A stretch of 64,000 nt of DNA from Arcticibacterium sp047623945. Its GTDB lineage: Bacteria > Bacteroidota > Bacteroidia > Cytophagales > Spirosomataceae. Positions 1 through 9,172 of this stretch are shown piece by piece. The translations under genes and the position numbers were made by a program. How positions within the stretch are numbered: the stretch's first letter is position 1; the number at the start of each line of letters is the position of its first letter. The notes beneath the pieces were generated by a model. The model had not been told where the DNA came from. It saw only the letters and a list, made by a program, of their open reading frames with translations, and did not search any database. Where the stretch lies: contig JBLHOT010000009.1 in assembly GCA_047623945.1 (NCBI GenBank), forward strand, positions 16,444-80,443. The letters are read 5' to 3'.

Positions 1-862
1 AATCGGGAACCGCGTAATCGTTTGACACGTAAAAATCTGGCAGACCATCCTGATTAAAATCAGAAATACCAAGACCTAATCCGTAGCTTAAAGCAGAGCC
101 ATTGATACCTGCTTCAGTGGTTTCATCTGTAAAGAATCCATCATTTTGTCTATAAAATCTTAAACCCCTTTCTACGTCATCTGTCTTTAGGAATTGTGCT
201 GTACTGGCCTCATTAAGAATAGGCAGGTTTTTAGGATTATGATTTAGTAATAGCATGTCTAAATCACCATCTAAATCTGCATCGAAGAAGTAAGATTGAT
301 TACTAAAACCAGGGCTATCAATACCATATTTGGCTGCTTCCTCTTTAAATGAAGGGATACCGGTATCATTATTACCCTGATTCACAAAGAGTTGATTAAC
401 TCTTTTACGGAGAGGCAATGAACCAGAATAGCATAAGTAAATATCTAGTTTACCGTCTGAGTTTATATCTACAACACTTACACCCGTTTTCCAGGGTCCT
501 GGCCTGCCCCCTGCATTAGAAATATTGGTAATATCTTGAAAATTAAAGTCGCCGTTATTGAGGTAAAGTTTATTTTCTGAGAGATTGGCCGTGAAGTAAA
601 TATCTTCTCTGCCGTCTCCATTAAAATCTGCGGCGGCCACACCTCCGCCATTATAGAAATATTCATACATCAGGATATTGGTATTCAATCCTTCCGTAAG
701 TTCATTCTGAAAAGTAATGTTAGTCTTGCTAGGATAAAGCAGTGTAAACAGCGGGCCTTCCGCATCATCAAGCACTTCTTCAGAACTATTTTCGCAGGAA
801 GTACTCCATAGAAAAAGTAAAGAAGCAAGTGTAAATAAAATCGACTTTTGAGGCATGTTCAT
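1..862 (-). CDS. FG-GAP/VCBS-repeat lipoprotein, ASPIC/UnbV (CRTAC1) type, 3' end outside window
   Basis: Reading the minus strand from the ATG at 862 gives about 287 residues without a stop, and the gene runs off the window start. A signal peptide ends in the lipobox-like STSC (residues 17-20), so an outer-surface lipoprotein is likely. Then come FG-GAP/VCBS repeats with Ca-binding-like loops (DFNGDGREDIYF, DINSDGKLDIYL, DADLDGDLDMLL, DFNQDGLPDFYV), which fold as beta-propeller blades. A second in-frame ATG at 856 is also possible. It follows SusC and SusD on the same strand, an arrangement common in Cytophagales, but a hairpin terminator lies about 15 bp upstream of the start. Substrate and function cannot be read from sequence. 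Confidence 0.85.
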   Translation of the reverse strand, partial: MNMPQKSILFTLASLLFLWSTSCENSSEEVLDDAEGPLFTLLYPSKTNITFQNELTEGLNTNILMYEYFYNGGGVAAADFNGDGREDIYFTANLSENKLYLNNGDFNFQDITNISNAGGRPGPWKTGVSVVDINSDGKLDIYLCYSGSLPLRKRVNQLFVNQGNNDTGIPSFKEEAAKYGIDSPGFSNQSYFFDADLDGDLDMLLLNHNPKNLPILNEASTAQFLKTDDVERGLRFYRQNDGFFTDETTEAGINGSALSYGLGLGISDFNQDGLPDFYVSNDYAVPD

Positions 863-876
863 ATTGCTATAAAAGT

Positions 877-910
877 AAAAAATCTATCCCATTTTCAGGG
901 ATAGATTTTT
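877..910 (-). terminator. Intrinsic terminator after susD
   Basis: A 13-bp perfect inverted repeat (878-890 and 898-910, 7-nt loop) follows the SusD stop. Read on the minus strand it ends in a T-rich tract. It sits only about 15 bp before the start of the FG-GAP lipoprotein gene, so it may reduce rather than abolish read-through into that gene. Confidence 0.8.
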
Positions 911-933
911 CGTAAATCGCAAATAAATATAGT

Positions 934-2811
934 TTAATGTCCTGGGTTCTGAACCAGTAAATTATTCTTGTTTATTTCGTTTCTAGTCAATACTCTATAA
1001 TACATCTTATCATTCCATACTCTGGACTCATTAGATGTTTCATCTACAACTTGGTAGGTATAATCATATACTGTTTTGTCGTACCTATATGGTGCATGAG
1101 CAGACTTACCAGCCTTAACTTTAGCACTAATACTTATAGCCTTAATTCCTCTACCAACAGTAGTCGGAGCTATCATTAGACGTCTTGCATCATGGTATCT
1201 ATGCTCTTCATAAACCAATTCTATACGACGCTCATTGATGATTCTATTCCATAGATCCGTACCTGCATCTGTGATGGCTGGCATACCTGCTCTAAATCTT
1301 ATTTTGTTAAGAGTTTCACGAGCGGCAGCTTCATCACCTGTTTTAAAGGCCGCCTCAGCATAAGATAAAGCCATTTCTGTATAACGAATAAATGGCCAAG
1401 GTATCACCTGAGCATTTGATTGGTTATCAACAATTCCAGGATCTGAGTCAATAAACTTGCCCGCATAATAATGCGTTCTGGTACCGTTCCAGTCTTCAAC
1501 CTGAGACCTTCTAGTATCTATACCATTTACTACACCACCTTTACCGTCATCATAGAAACCGGTTTGAATCTGATTTGCTGGGTCCAATGGGGCAACATCT
1601 GCTGGTCTTGGCTTCCAATTAGCACCGTCATATAAAACGGTAGCATAGAATCTAGGATCACGATCTTCATAAGGAGCTCCTGCTTGAGCCGCATTAGACC
1701 AATCGAACTTAGTACCGTCCATCATTTCATAGTCATCTACTAACTGCTGGATAGGTGTATTACCTGCCCAGTTGTGATAACCGTTCGGGCCATTATTGAT
1801 ACCATAGTGAATTCCACCTAAAGGCCAGTTATCCTCCACGGTATACAATGCTGTATGGGTACGTTGGAATATCAACTCATCCGCAGCCGCTGCATCTCCA
1901 ATAGCCGAACGACCACCCATAGCAATAGACTTATAGTTGGAACGACCTTCCGCCGCAGAAACTGGTGCAGAAAGGTTCATCTTATAACCAGATGTAGCAT
2001 CCAATACAGCTTTAGCTGCATTTTTGGCTGCCATATATCTAGACATCTGATCACCAGAAGTATAGGCTATAAGCTCAATATTACTGTAACCCGCTAACTC
2101 AGATGACTTTGTTTTAGCAATATTGGCATCATGCAAATCACTAGCTGCATAAAGCAATACTCTTGCTTTAAGAGCCATTGCCGCTACTTTAGATGCTCTA
2201 CCATCAATCATATTCTTTCCATCTAAAAGAGTGGCTGCCTGGTCTAAATCAGAAACTATGAAATTCACTGTCTCCTCAAAAGTTCCTCTTGCAACGTTAT
2301 AATCCTCATCCAAGCCATAAGCTTTATCGATTATTGGAACCCCACCGTAAAATCGCATCAATTGATGATAATAATAGGCTCTCAAAAAGTGAGCTTCTCC
2401 CATCAACTGACTTCTTAAACCATCGTCTGCGAAAGTAGAAACCGGAAGATTTTCCAGAGCTGTATTTGCTTGACGAATTGCCAAATACATATTACCCCAC
2501 TCATACGTAGCACTTTGCCATGCCACGTTAGCTGGACTCTCAGAGCCCTCAGTGAAAGTATTGATATTTCTACCTGAGTGTGTAAACATGGCCTCATCTG
2601 TATAGGCCGCTAAGGACTGCTCCTCAAATCCTCCATATCCTAAAAAGGAATACACATTGTAAATGAAGGCCTCAGAAAGAGGTCCGTCACTCCATGTGGC
2701 ATCGCTAGAAATTTTGTCTAATGGCCTTGTGTTTAGAAAGTCCGTATCGCAGGAAAAACTCAATGCGAAAAGGGCTACTAAAAGGCCAACTTTTGTTTTT
2801 ATATTCTTCAT
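934..2811 (-). CDS. SusD/RagB family nutrient-binding outer membrane lipoprotein
   Basis: A 625-residue protein with a lipoprotein signal peptide (LSFSC, Cys at residue 21). The mature N-terminus has the SusD hallmark DFLNTRPLDKIS. A TPR-like helical region follows, and the C-terminal RagB/SusD segment includes ERRIELVYEEHRYHDARR near residues 535-552. SusD proteins cap a SusC barrel and capture oligosaccharides or other nutrients at the cell surface. The gene starts 20 bp after susC ends on the same strand, the normal SusC-SusD order. No glycoside hydrolase is linked to it here, so the substrate is unknown. Confidence 0.95.
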   Translation of the reverse strand: MKNIKTKVGLLVALFALSFSCDTDFLNTRPLDKISSDATWSDGPLSEAFIYNVYSFLGYGGFEEQSLAAYTDEAMFTHSGRNINTFTEGSESPANVAWQSATYEWGNMYLAIRQANTALENLPVSTFADDGLRSQLMGEAHFLRAYYYHQLMRFYGGVPIIDKAYGLDEDYNVARGTFEETVNFIVSDLDQAATLLDGKNMIDGRASKVAAMALKARVLLYAASDLHDANIAKTKSSELAGYSNIELIAYTSGDQMSRYMAAKNAAKAVLDATSGYKMNLSAPVSAAEGRSNYKSIAMGGRSAIGDAAAADELIFQRTHTALYTVEDNWPLGGIHYGINNGPNGYHNWAGNTPIQQLVDDYEMMDGTKFDWSNAAQAGAPYEDRDPRFYATVLYDGANWKPRPADVAPLDPANQIQTGFYDDGKGGVVNGIDTRRSQVEDWNGTRTHYYAGKFIDSDPGIVDNQSNAQVIPWPFIRYTEMALSYAEAAFKTGDEAAARETLNKIRFRAGMPAITDAGTDLWNRIINERRIELVYEEHRYHDARRLMIAPTTVGRGIKAISISAKVKAGKSAHAPYRYDKTVYDYTYQVVDETSNESRVWNDKMYYRVLTRNEINKNNLLVQNPGH

Positions 2812-2830
2812 ATCTTAATTAATATAAATT

Positions 2831-5800
2831 TTAGAATGATAAGCTTATGCCCATATTAACAATCCTACTTTGTGGATAATATTGACCACTTCCAGAATTA
2901 AATTCTGGGTCAAACACATCTTGAGCAGCGATAGTCGCCAAGTTTAAACCGTTTAAGTAAACTCTCAAGTTAGAAATTCCTGCCTTATCTAATAATGCAT
3001 TAGGGAGGTTATAACCTAACTCCACGTTCTTCAAACGGATATAATCCTTATTAAACATGTAATAGGTATTGTTACCGTAGTTTCCACCACTATAGTATGT
3101 ATCTCCTCTACTTGCTAAACGAGGGTCTACACTACTTGGATTATCAATAGACCAACGATTGTTGTAATCGTATTGCAAGAAGTTCCCGATATCACCCGAC
3201 TCTGTTTGTACTCTAATTTGAGCACCGGTGGCACCTTGAAGAAGAATAGCTAAATCAAAATTCTTCCAAGTCAAATCAAACGTAGCACCGAAGTTAAATG
3301 TAGGTGTTCCATTCTTCATATCACGAACTGCATCATCTCCGTCAATTTTACCATCACCATTGAAGTCAATAAACTTCATGTCACCTGGTAACAATTGGCC
3401 AGTAACAGCACTATAATCTAATTGATTCGCATCAATCTCAGCAGCATTCAAGAATGCTCCGTCTGATTGATAAAGTAATGGAGCTCCTATAGGGCTTCCT
3501 TCTTGACGCTGATAATCTGGGGCACCAGGTACTTCATCCATGAAAATGATTTTGTTCCGTGCGAAACCTCCGTTAACACCAGCTCTAAATCTAAGGTCAT
3601 TGCTAGCATTACCATTATAACCAAGCGAAAATTCAAATCCTTTATTCTCCACTTTACCTGCATTTACAGGAGGAAGTAATGAACTAATACCTGAAGATGA
3701 AGGTGTAGAACCTGTTTTCTGAATCAAGATTTGGTCTCTCTTATTAAGGAAATACTCCAAAGTCAAATCAATCTTATTATTCAATAAACCTGCGTCTAAA
3801 CCAATATTAAGGTTATTTGCTCTTTCCCAGGTAAACATTGGGTTAGCTAAAACAGTCTCTCTAAGTGTATTTACAACAGCACTATTTATTGGATACTCTC
3901 CAAATCCATAAGAAGATAAGAAAGCATACTCTTGAAGTGACCCATTATAGAATACCTGGTCATTACCCATTTGGCCAAAAGATCCTCTTAATTTCAAGAA
4001 ATCAACGGCATTTACATTAAAGAAGTCTTCTTGAGAAATATTATAACCAAGTAAAATACCTGGGAAGAAACCAAATCTACCAGACTCAGGGAATATGTAT
4101 GAACCATCATATCTACCAATGAATTCTGCTAGATACTTCTCCTTGTAGTTATACTGCAATCTACCATAATAACCTAAACGAGCTCTTTCATAAGCACTAC
4201 CACCAGTCTCCTGACCAGCTGTTCCTCCAGCAAAAATTTGATCAACTGCTCCAGAAATGTAATTCCTTCTGTAAGCAGAAAAATTCTCTCCTTCAAAAGT
4301 TTCTCTTGTCACACCTGCTAAGGCTCCAAAATTATGCACCGAAGCAAATGTCTTATCATAAGACAACATCGCTGAGGCATTGGTATTCAATGTAGACTCA
4401 TAGCGTTGTCTTAAACGTGGGTCTGTAAAGTTAGAACGTATGGCTCCATCCAATACAGGAAGACCGTCAGATCCAATAGTAGTACCATCCCAACTATAAA
4501 GCATCCATGGTGTTTGGAACGTTTTAGTGGTAAGGTTTTTCTTATCAACAGCTCCTGAAAGTGTTAGTTTCAGTCCTTCAATCCAAGGATTCGTAATATT
4601 GATAGAACCCTGGGCTTGCGTATAGTCTGTAGGCTCATCTCTATAACCTGTAGCATTTGTGGCTATGGCATATGGGTTTTCACCATTCTCAATGTCTGGC
4701 CCCGGCATTCCATTAGGCCAAACAGCTGGCTCATTTGGTCTACCTCTCATTAGCATTCTAAAGATAGCACCCGTCCCAACCGTATTACTTCTACGCTGCT
4801 CTCTACGAACCATGATACCCAAGCTAGTACTTACGTACTTATTGATTTTTGCATCTAGGTTAGTTCTGAAATTATACTGATTGTACTTAGTCGCCGAGTT
4901 ATTATAAATAGCGTCTTGAGAAACCGTTCCCAAAGAAGCCATATACCTAACAGCTTCAGAACCTCCAGTAATTTGAAGATTATGACGGTTTTGCGGTGCC
5001 CAGTCTCTAAATGTATCATCGTACCAGTCTGTCTCAGGGAAGAACCATGGATCAGAGTTTCCTTGCTCATACCTCTGAACTAAATCAGAAGGATAAGAAG
5101 AGTTTATTGTTGCAATTCCAGAAGTAGGAGAATCGTATACACCAGAAGATTTAATAGCTGATGAAGCAGCTCCCCACTCATCTACAGGTACAGACTTATA
5201 AATAGGTAATTCGTTCATGATGCTCATGTACTCAAAAGAGTTAGCCATCTGAGGAATAGTACCTGGCTGACTGAAACCTTGGTTAAAGTCATAAGAAACA
5301 GTTGGTTTACCCGTCTTACCTCTCTTGGTTGTTACCAAGATGGCTCCGTTGGCAGCTCTGGCTCCATAAATAGCAGCAGACGCATCTTTCAATACAGAGA
5401 TAGACTCTATATCTCTAGGATTTAATCTTCCTAAACCACCATCTCTGTCAGGAATACCATCAATTACTATTAAGGGCGAAGAATTCCCCAAAGTGTTAGT
5501 TCCTCTAATAGAGATATTGGCACCATCTGCACCAGGCTCTCCACTAGTTTGCACCACCACTAAACCTGGAAGTCTACCCGCTAATGAGTTAGAAAGATCA
5601 ACTGCCGGAGATTTAATAATAGACTCTCCTTTGATTTGAGAAACAGCACCAGTAACAGTTACTTTCTTTTGAGTTCCGTAACCCACCACCACAATTTCGT
5701 CTAATGTGCCTTGATCAGGAGCCAACGAAATGTTTATGATTGACTGTGAGCCAACCTTAATTTCTTGAGCTTCATAACCCACAAAAGAAAAAACGAGGAT

Positions 5801-6067
5801 TGAATTTCCATTTTCCACATTAAGTGAAAACTTGCCGTCTACATCGGTAATAGCACCTGTAGTCGTACCTTTTTGTGTTACATTCACCCCCGGCATACCT
5901 ACGCCAGTTTCGTCCGTAACAGTTCCAGATACTTTTTGTGCAGCTTCAACTTGAAGCACAAACAGCGTTAGGCAAAGAGAAGTTAACAAAGTCTTGAGAA
6001 AAAATCGGTTACAAGATTTCGTAAACATTCCTCTACCTACTTTAAATAAAGTAGTTCTTTTTGTCAT
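2831..6067 (-). CDS. SusC/RagA family TonB-linked outer membrane receptor
   Basis: A 1078-residue protein with an N-terminal signal peptide, a carboxypeptidase-regulatory-like beta-sandwich domain (about 45-120: VSGTVTDETGVGMPGVNV), the SusC signature DEIVVVGYGTQKK, a TonB plug domain (about 130-250, with VLKDASAAIYGARAANGAIL) and a long C-terminal beta-barrel ending in the aromatic residue of GISLSF. It imports large nutrients with its SusD partner using TonB energy. No sigma/anti-sigma FecIR pair or hybrid sensor lies beside it, so its regulation is not obvious locally. A -7 motif lies about 70 bp upstream of the start. Confidence 0.96.
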   Translation of the reverse strand: MTKRTTLFKVGRGMFTKSCNRFFLKTLLTSLCLTLFVLQVEAAQKVSGTVTDETGVGMPGVNVTQKGTTTGAITDVDGKFSLNVENGNSILVFSFVGYEAQEIKVGSQSIINISLAPDQGTLDEIVVVGYGTQKKVTVTGAVSQIKGESIIKSPAVDLSNSLAGRLPGLVVVQTSGEPGADGANISIRGTNTLGNSSPLIVIDGIPDRDGGLGRLNPRDIESISVLKDASAAIYGARAANGAILVTTKRGKTGKPTVSYDFNQGFSQPGTIPQMANSFEYMSIMNELPIYKSVPVDEWGAASSAIKSSGVYDSPTSGIATINSSYPSDLVQRYEQGNSDPWFFPETDWYDDTFRDWAPQNRHNLQITGGSEAVRYMASLGTVSQDAIYNNSATKYNQYNFRTNLDAKINKYVSTSLGIMVRREQRRSNTVGTGAIFRMLMRGRPNEPAVWPNGMPGPDIENGENPYAIATNATGYRDEPTDYTQAQGSINITNPWIEGLKLTLSGAVDKKNLTTKTFQTPWMLYSWDGTTIGSDGLPVLDGAIRSNFTDPRLRQRYESTLNTNASAMLSYDKTFASVHNFGALAGVTRETFEGENFSAYRRNYISGAVDQIFAGGTAGQETGGSAYERARLGYYGRLQYNYKEKYLAEFIGRYDGSYIFPESGRFGFFPGILLGYNISQEDFFNVNAVDFLKLRGSFGQMGNDQVFYNGSLQEYAFLSSYGFGEYPINSAVVNTLRETVLANPMFTWERANNLNIGLDAGLLNNKIDLTLEYFLNKRDQILIQKTGSTPSSSGISSLLPPVNAGKVENKGFEFSLGYNGNASNDLRFRAGVNGGFARNKIIFMDEVPGAPDYQRQEGSPIGAPLLYQSDGAFLNAAEIDANQLDYSAVTGQLLPGDMKFIDFNGDGKIDGDDAVRDMKNGTPTFNFGATFDLTWKNFDLAILLQGATGAQIRVQTESGDIGNFLQYDYNNRWSIDNPSSVDPRLASRGDTYYSGGNYGNNTYYMFNKDYIRLKNVELGYNLPNALLDKAGISNLRVYLNGLNLATIAAQDVFDPEFNSGSGQYYPQSRIVNMGISLSF

Positions 6068-6134
6068 ACAACAAATGTTTAGAGTTTATAAATTAGTTTA
6101 TAGCAGACCGCATAGGTAGTAGTATTAGGTTGCT

Positions 6135-6142
6135 CAAATATA
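6135..6142 (-). promoter_or_regulatory. Bacteroidota -7 promoter motif upstream of susC
   Basis: On the minus strand this reads TATATTTG, a perfect match to the Bacteroidota -7 consensus TAnnTTTG, about 70 bp before the susC ATG. The expected -33 TTTG at 17-20 bp spacing is weak (GTTT only), so this call rests on the -7 element and its position. Confidence 0.5.
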
Positions 6143-6349
6143 GAATTAAATCAATAATAAACATGACCCAAAAAATAAAAAAAATGACGAAATAGATATT
6201 TTATAAGACTTGTGAAGATTAAATTACTTAAAAGTGAGCTATTATTGCAAACAATAAAACCATCAAAATCTCCTTAAATCAGGATGCCGCTACTCATACA
6301 CGTACATTCTTTAGCCCTATATTTTATTCAAAAAAAACTCAATACCCTT

Positions 6350-7150
6350 ATGAAAACTTTACTACTGATTTTATTTAGCTCCTATATACTTATCTCTTGT
6401 CAAGAGCCACAAAATGAGGCAGAGTGGCAATCTCTTTTTAACGGAAAGGACTTAACGGGCTGGGACATTAAAATCTCTGGCCATGAGCTAAACTCTAACT
6501 ATAAGAACACTTTCATTGTAGAAGACGGTATTATCAAAGTCAATTATGCAGAGTATGATACCTTTACGCATGAATTCGGCCATCTTTATTACAAGAAGCC
6601 CTTTTCTAAATATCGTCTTAGAATGGATTATAGGATATTTGGAAAACTCACTTCTGGCAGCCCTTATTACGCCGAGGCCAATAGTGGCGTCATGCTTCAT
6701 GCCCAGTCAGCCGAAAGCCAAGAGTTAAACCAAAACTTTCCGGCCTCCATTGAAATGCAATTTTTGTCTAGAATAGACAGTCTGCCTAGAGCGACAGGTA
6801 ATTTAGCCTCACCAGGTACGCATGTAGAAAGAGGCGACTCCTTATATACTAACCATATGATGTACGCCAACGGAAAGACTTTTGAAGATGGTTGGGTACA
6901 TATTGAGGCCATTGTGCTGGGAGACTCCGTGGTTCATCATGTGGTGGAAGGAGATACCGTTTTAACTTACTTTAAACCCCAGATAGGTGGCTGGGAAAAT
7001 GACAGTACAGACCTGTGGGTCAAAGATAAAACATGGGTAAATAAAATGGCGGGGACACCTCTCAAGCGAGGCTACATTGCCCTTCAGGCGGAGGGACATC
7101 CTGTTTGGTTTAAAAACATTGAAATCATGGATTTATCTGACGACAAATAG
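6350..7150 (+). CDS. DUF1080 (3-keto-disaccharide hydrolase-type) lipoprotein
   Basis: I chose the ATG at 6350 because it gives a clean lipoprotein signal (MKTLLLILFSS then LISC). The in-frame upstream ATG at 6284 would add 22 residues before the signal. The 266-residue product has the DUF1080 opening (EWQSLFNGKDLTGW), the central SGVMLHAQ and IEMQFL strands, and a C-terminal GYIALQAEGHPVWFKNIEI, which together indicate a concanavalin-like beta-jelly-roll. Members of this family act on 3-keto-glycosides or related sugars in Bacteroidota; the substrate here is inferred only by family. It is divergent from susC. Confidence 0.9.
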   Translation: MKTLLLILFSSYILISCQEPQNEAEWQSLFNGKDLTGWDIKISGHELNSNYKNTFIVEDGIIKVNYAEYDTFTHEFGHLYYKKPFSKYRLRMDYRIFGKLTSGSPYYAEANSGVMLHAQSAESQELNQNFPASIEMQFLSRIDSLPRATGNLASPGTHVERGDSLYTNHMMYANGKTFEDGWVHIEAIVLGDSVVHHVVEGDTVLTYFKPQIGGWENDSTDLWVKDKTWVNKMAGTPLKRGYIALQAEGHPVWFKNIEIMDLSDDK

Positions 7151-7205
7151 TAAAAGGGATATGGTTGAGAATATTTTCTAAACTACCTTTGCTCATACAG
7201 AATAG

Positions 7206-7868
7206 ATGAAAGATATCTTAGCACTTTTAGGTAAAGAATTGACATTAGAATGGCGTAACAAATATGCCTTTAATGGCATGATACTCTATCTAGTATCTAC
7301 GGTTTTTATCTGCTACTTGAGTTTCAGGATTAAGTCCAACGCTCTAAGCCCGCCAGTATGGAATACGCTCTTTTGGATAATTATTCTTTTCACTGCTATT
7401 AATGCCATTTCTAAAAGCTTTTCCCAAGAGAGCAACCATAGACAAGGTTATTACTATTCGTTAGTGAGTCCTGAGGCCGTCATTCTATCAAAGCTGCTAT
7501 ACAATTTTATTTTGATGCTGCTTTTAGCTTTCATTGGCTTTGGAATTTACATCTTATTTTTACTTAATCCAGTTCAGAACATACCCTTATATTTACTTTC
7601 GCTAGTCTTAGGTGCTCTAGGGTTTTCTGGGGTTTTGACGCTCGTGGCTGGTATAGCCTCTAAAGCCGAAAATACGGGCTCATTGATGGCCCTCTTAAGT
7701 TTTCCAATAATTATCCCAATGCTTTTGATGCTTATGCGTTTGTCTAAAAATGCAATGGATGGCTTAGCTTTTTCGGTAAGTAAAGATGAGATAATGACAC
7801 TTGTAGGAATTGATATAATTGTGATAGCTCTAAGTTTTATTTTGTTTCCATACTTATGGAAAAGTTAA
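7206..7868 (+). CDS. ccmB: Heme exporter protein CcmB (ABC permease)
   Basis: A 220-residue integral membrane protein with about six hydrophobic helices and the CcmB-type N-terminus (LLGKELTLEWRNKYAFNGMI) and SFSQESNHRQGYYYSLVSPEAVILSKLLYNF segment in parts. CcmB is the permease of the CcmABC complex, which releases holo-CcmE for cytochrome c maturation. It is the first gene of a tight operon with CcmC, CcmD-like and CcmE. The ATPase CcmA is not in the window. Confidence 0.93.
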   Translation: MKDILALLGKELTLEWRNKYAFNGMILYLVSTVFICYLSFRIKSNALSPPVWNTLFWIIILFTAINAISKSFSQESNHRQGYYYSLVSPEAVILSKLLYNFILMLLLAFIGFGIYILFLLNPVQNIPLYLLSLVLGALGFSGVLTLVAGIASKAENTGSLMALLSFPIIIPMLLMLMRLSKNAMDGLAFSVSKDEIMTLVGIDIIVIALSFILFPYLWKS

Positions 7869-7887
7869 CTGTTTTAAGAATTTATTT

Positions 7888-8556
7888 ATGACTTTAAAAA
7901 ATACTTGGTGGAAAGCTTTAGGAGCCCTATTACTCATATATGTCTCCATAGCGGGTCTCGTAGGAGAGGTACCTAGACTACCTATCCTCAATGAAACCAT
8001 TAGAAATACCTATTTCCATGTGCCCTTATGGTTTGCCATGATGACTCTCATGACAGTTTCCATGGTCAAGTCCTTTCAGTACCTTAGAAAAGGGGATATA
8101 AATTTAGACCACTCCGCTTTTTCTCATGCCCACGTCGCCTTGCTTTTCGGAATACTTGGATTTGTATCTGGAGCCATATGGGGTAATTATACATGGGGTT
8201 CGCCTCTTCCCATTGATCCTAAATTGATAGCCGTAGAAGTAGGCATGCTGTTATATGCAGCATATTTTATATTAAGAGGGTCTTTTGAAGATGAGCAAAA
8301 GAAAGCAAGATTATCTGCCATTTATAATATTTTTGCTTTCGCAGCCTTTATGCCTTTAGTATGGATATTGCCTCGTGTCACAGAATCACTTCATCCGGGA
8401 AATGGAGGAAACCCTGCTTTTGGGAAGTATGACATGGATAATGATATGCGAATGGTTTTTTATCCTGCCATTATTGGTTGGATTTTAATTGGCCTTTGGA
8501 TAAGCAATTTGAAATATAGAATTCAAAAATTAGACTACGATAAACAAAACGCATAG
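7888..8556 (+). CDS. ccmC: Heme handling protein CcmC/CcsA family
   Basis: A 222-residue membrane protein with six predicted helices. It carries a WGNYTWG tryptophan-rich segment (about residues 97-103), corresponding to the WWD heme-handling loop, and flanking His residues (HVPLWF near 45, the HAH near 75 and ESLHPG near 170) that could ligate heme. CcmC loads heme onto CcmE in the periplasm. It starts 19 bp after ccmB and ends directly before the CcmD-like gene, so they are co-transcribed. Confidence 0.92.
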   Translation: MTLKNTWWKALGALLLIYVSIAGLVGEVPRLPILNETIRNTYFHVPLWFAMMTLMTVSMVKSFQYLRKGDINLDHSAFSHAHVALLFGILGFVSGAIWGNYTWGSPLPIDPKLIAVEVGMLLYAAYFILRGSFEDEQKKARLSAIYNIFAFAAFMPLVWILPRVTESLHPGNGGNPAFGKYDMDNDMRMVFYPAIIGWILIGLWISNLKYRIQKLDYDKQNA

Positions 8557-8736
8557 ATGTTACTTACACTTTTATTGAGTATTCTGTTCCAAAACGATGT
8601 AGAAATGGCCGATAGCTTAAGGGCTGATGGCAAATTTTGGGTAGTTATTTTAGTGATAGCCGCGGTTACCATTGGAATTATGATTTACCTATTTATGTTA
8701 GATAGAAAAGTTAGAAAATTAGAACAAAAAAAATGA
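8557..8736 (+). CDS. CcmD-like small membrane protein
   Basis: A 59-residue reading frame starts at the base after the ccmC stop and overlaps the ccmE start in an ATGA junction (8733-8736). It has one strong transmembrane helix (about residues 27-47: FWVVILVIAAVTIGIMIYLF) and a short basic/acidic cytoplasmic tail (DRKVRKLEQKK). Size, topology and position match CcmD, which stabilises the CcmABC-CcmE complex. CcmD proteins share little sequence, so the assignment rests on position and topology. Confidence 0.8.
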   Translation: MLLTLLLSILFQNDVEMADSLRADGKFWVVILVIAAVTIGIMIYLFMLDRKVRKLEQKK

Positions 8737-9170
8737 AGAAATCACATATCATAGCCCTAGGAGTCATTGCGATAGCCATTGTGATGATAATTTCGACAGT
8801 AGGAGATGCCAGCACATATTCCGACTTCAATAAAGCTCAAGAACTTGCAGAATCGGGCTCAGGCACGTCTGTACATGTTGTGGGCGAGCTAAAAAAAGAT
8901 GCTCTTGGTAATATTGAAGGTATGGTTTACCAGCCTTCAGTTAATCCAAACAAGTTTGAGTTTATGATGGTGGACTCCATGAATTACGAGTCTAGGGTAG
9001 TATACATGAAACCAAAACCTCAGGACATGGACAAGTCTGAAAAAGTAGTGGTAGTGGGAAGCATGAACTTAAAGGAAAACTACTTTTTAGCAGAGCAAAT
9101 TTTACTCAAATGCCCTTCTAAGTATAATAATGGAGCATTAGAAGGACCACAAACTGCGATGTTCAAATAG
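8733..9170 (+). CDS. ccmE: Cytochrome c maturation heme chaperone CcmE, CxxxY variant
   Basis: A 145-residue protein with an N-terminal transmembrane anchor (residues 5-22) and a beta-barrel OB-fold domain typical of CcmE (VHVVGELKKDALGNIEGMVY, EKVVVVGSMNLKENYFLAEQILLK). The heme-attachment motif is C127-P-S-K-Y131 where the classical family has HxxxY. Cys-type CcmE proteins are known from archaea and Desulfovibrio. The gene overlaps the CcmD-like gene by four bases and is 2 bp from the isochorismate synthase start. It should carry heme in the periplasm to the CcmF ligase, which is not in this window. Confidence 0.93.
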   Translation: MKKSHIIALGVIAIAIVMIISTVGDASTYSDFNKAQELAESGSGTSVHVVGELKKDALGNIEGMVYQPSVNPNKFEFMMVDSMNYESRVVYMKPKPQDMDKSEKVVVVGSMNLKENYFLAEQILLKCPSKYNNGALEGPQTAMFK

Positions 9171-9172
9171 CA

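Noticed and set aside
6284..6349. Upstream ATG start for the DUF1080 protein
   Set aside because: It places 22 extra residues before a clean lipoprotein signal peptide, so the ATG at 6350 is preferred.
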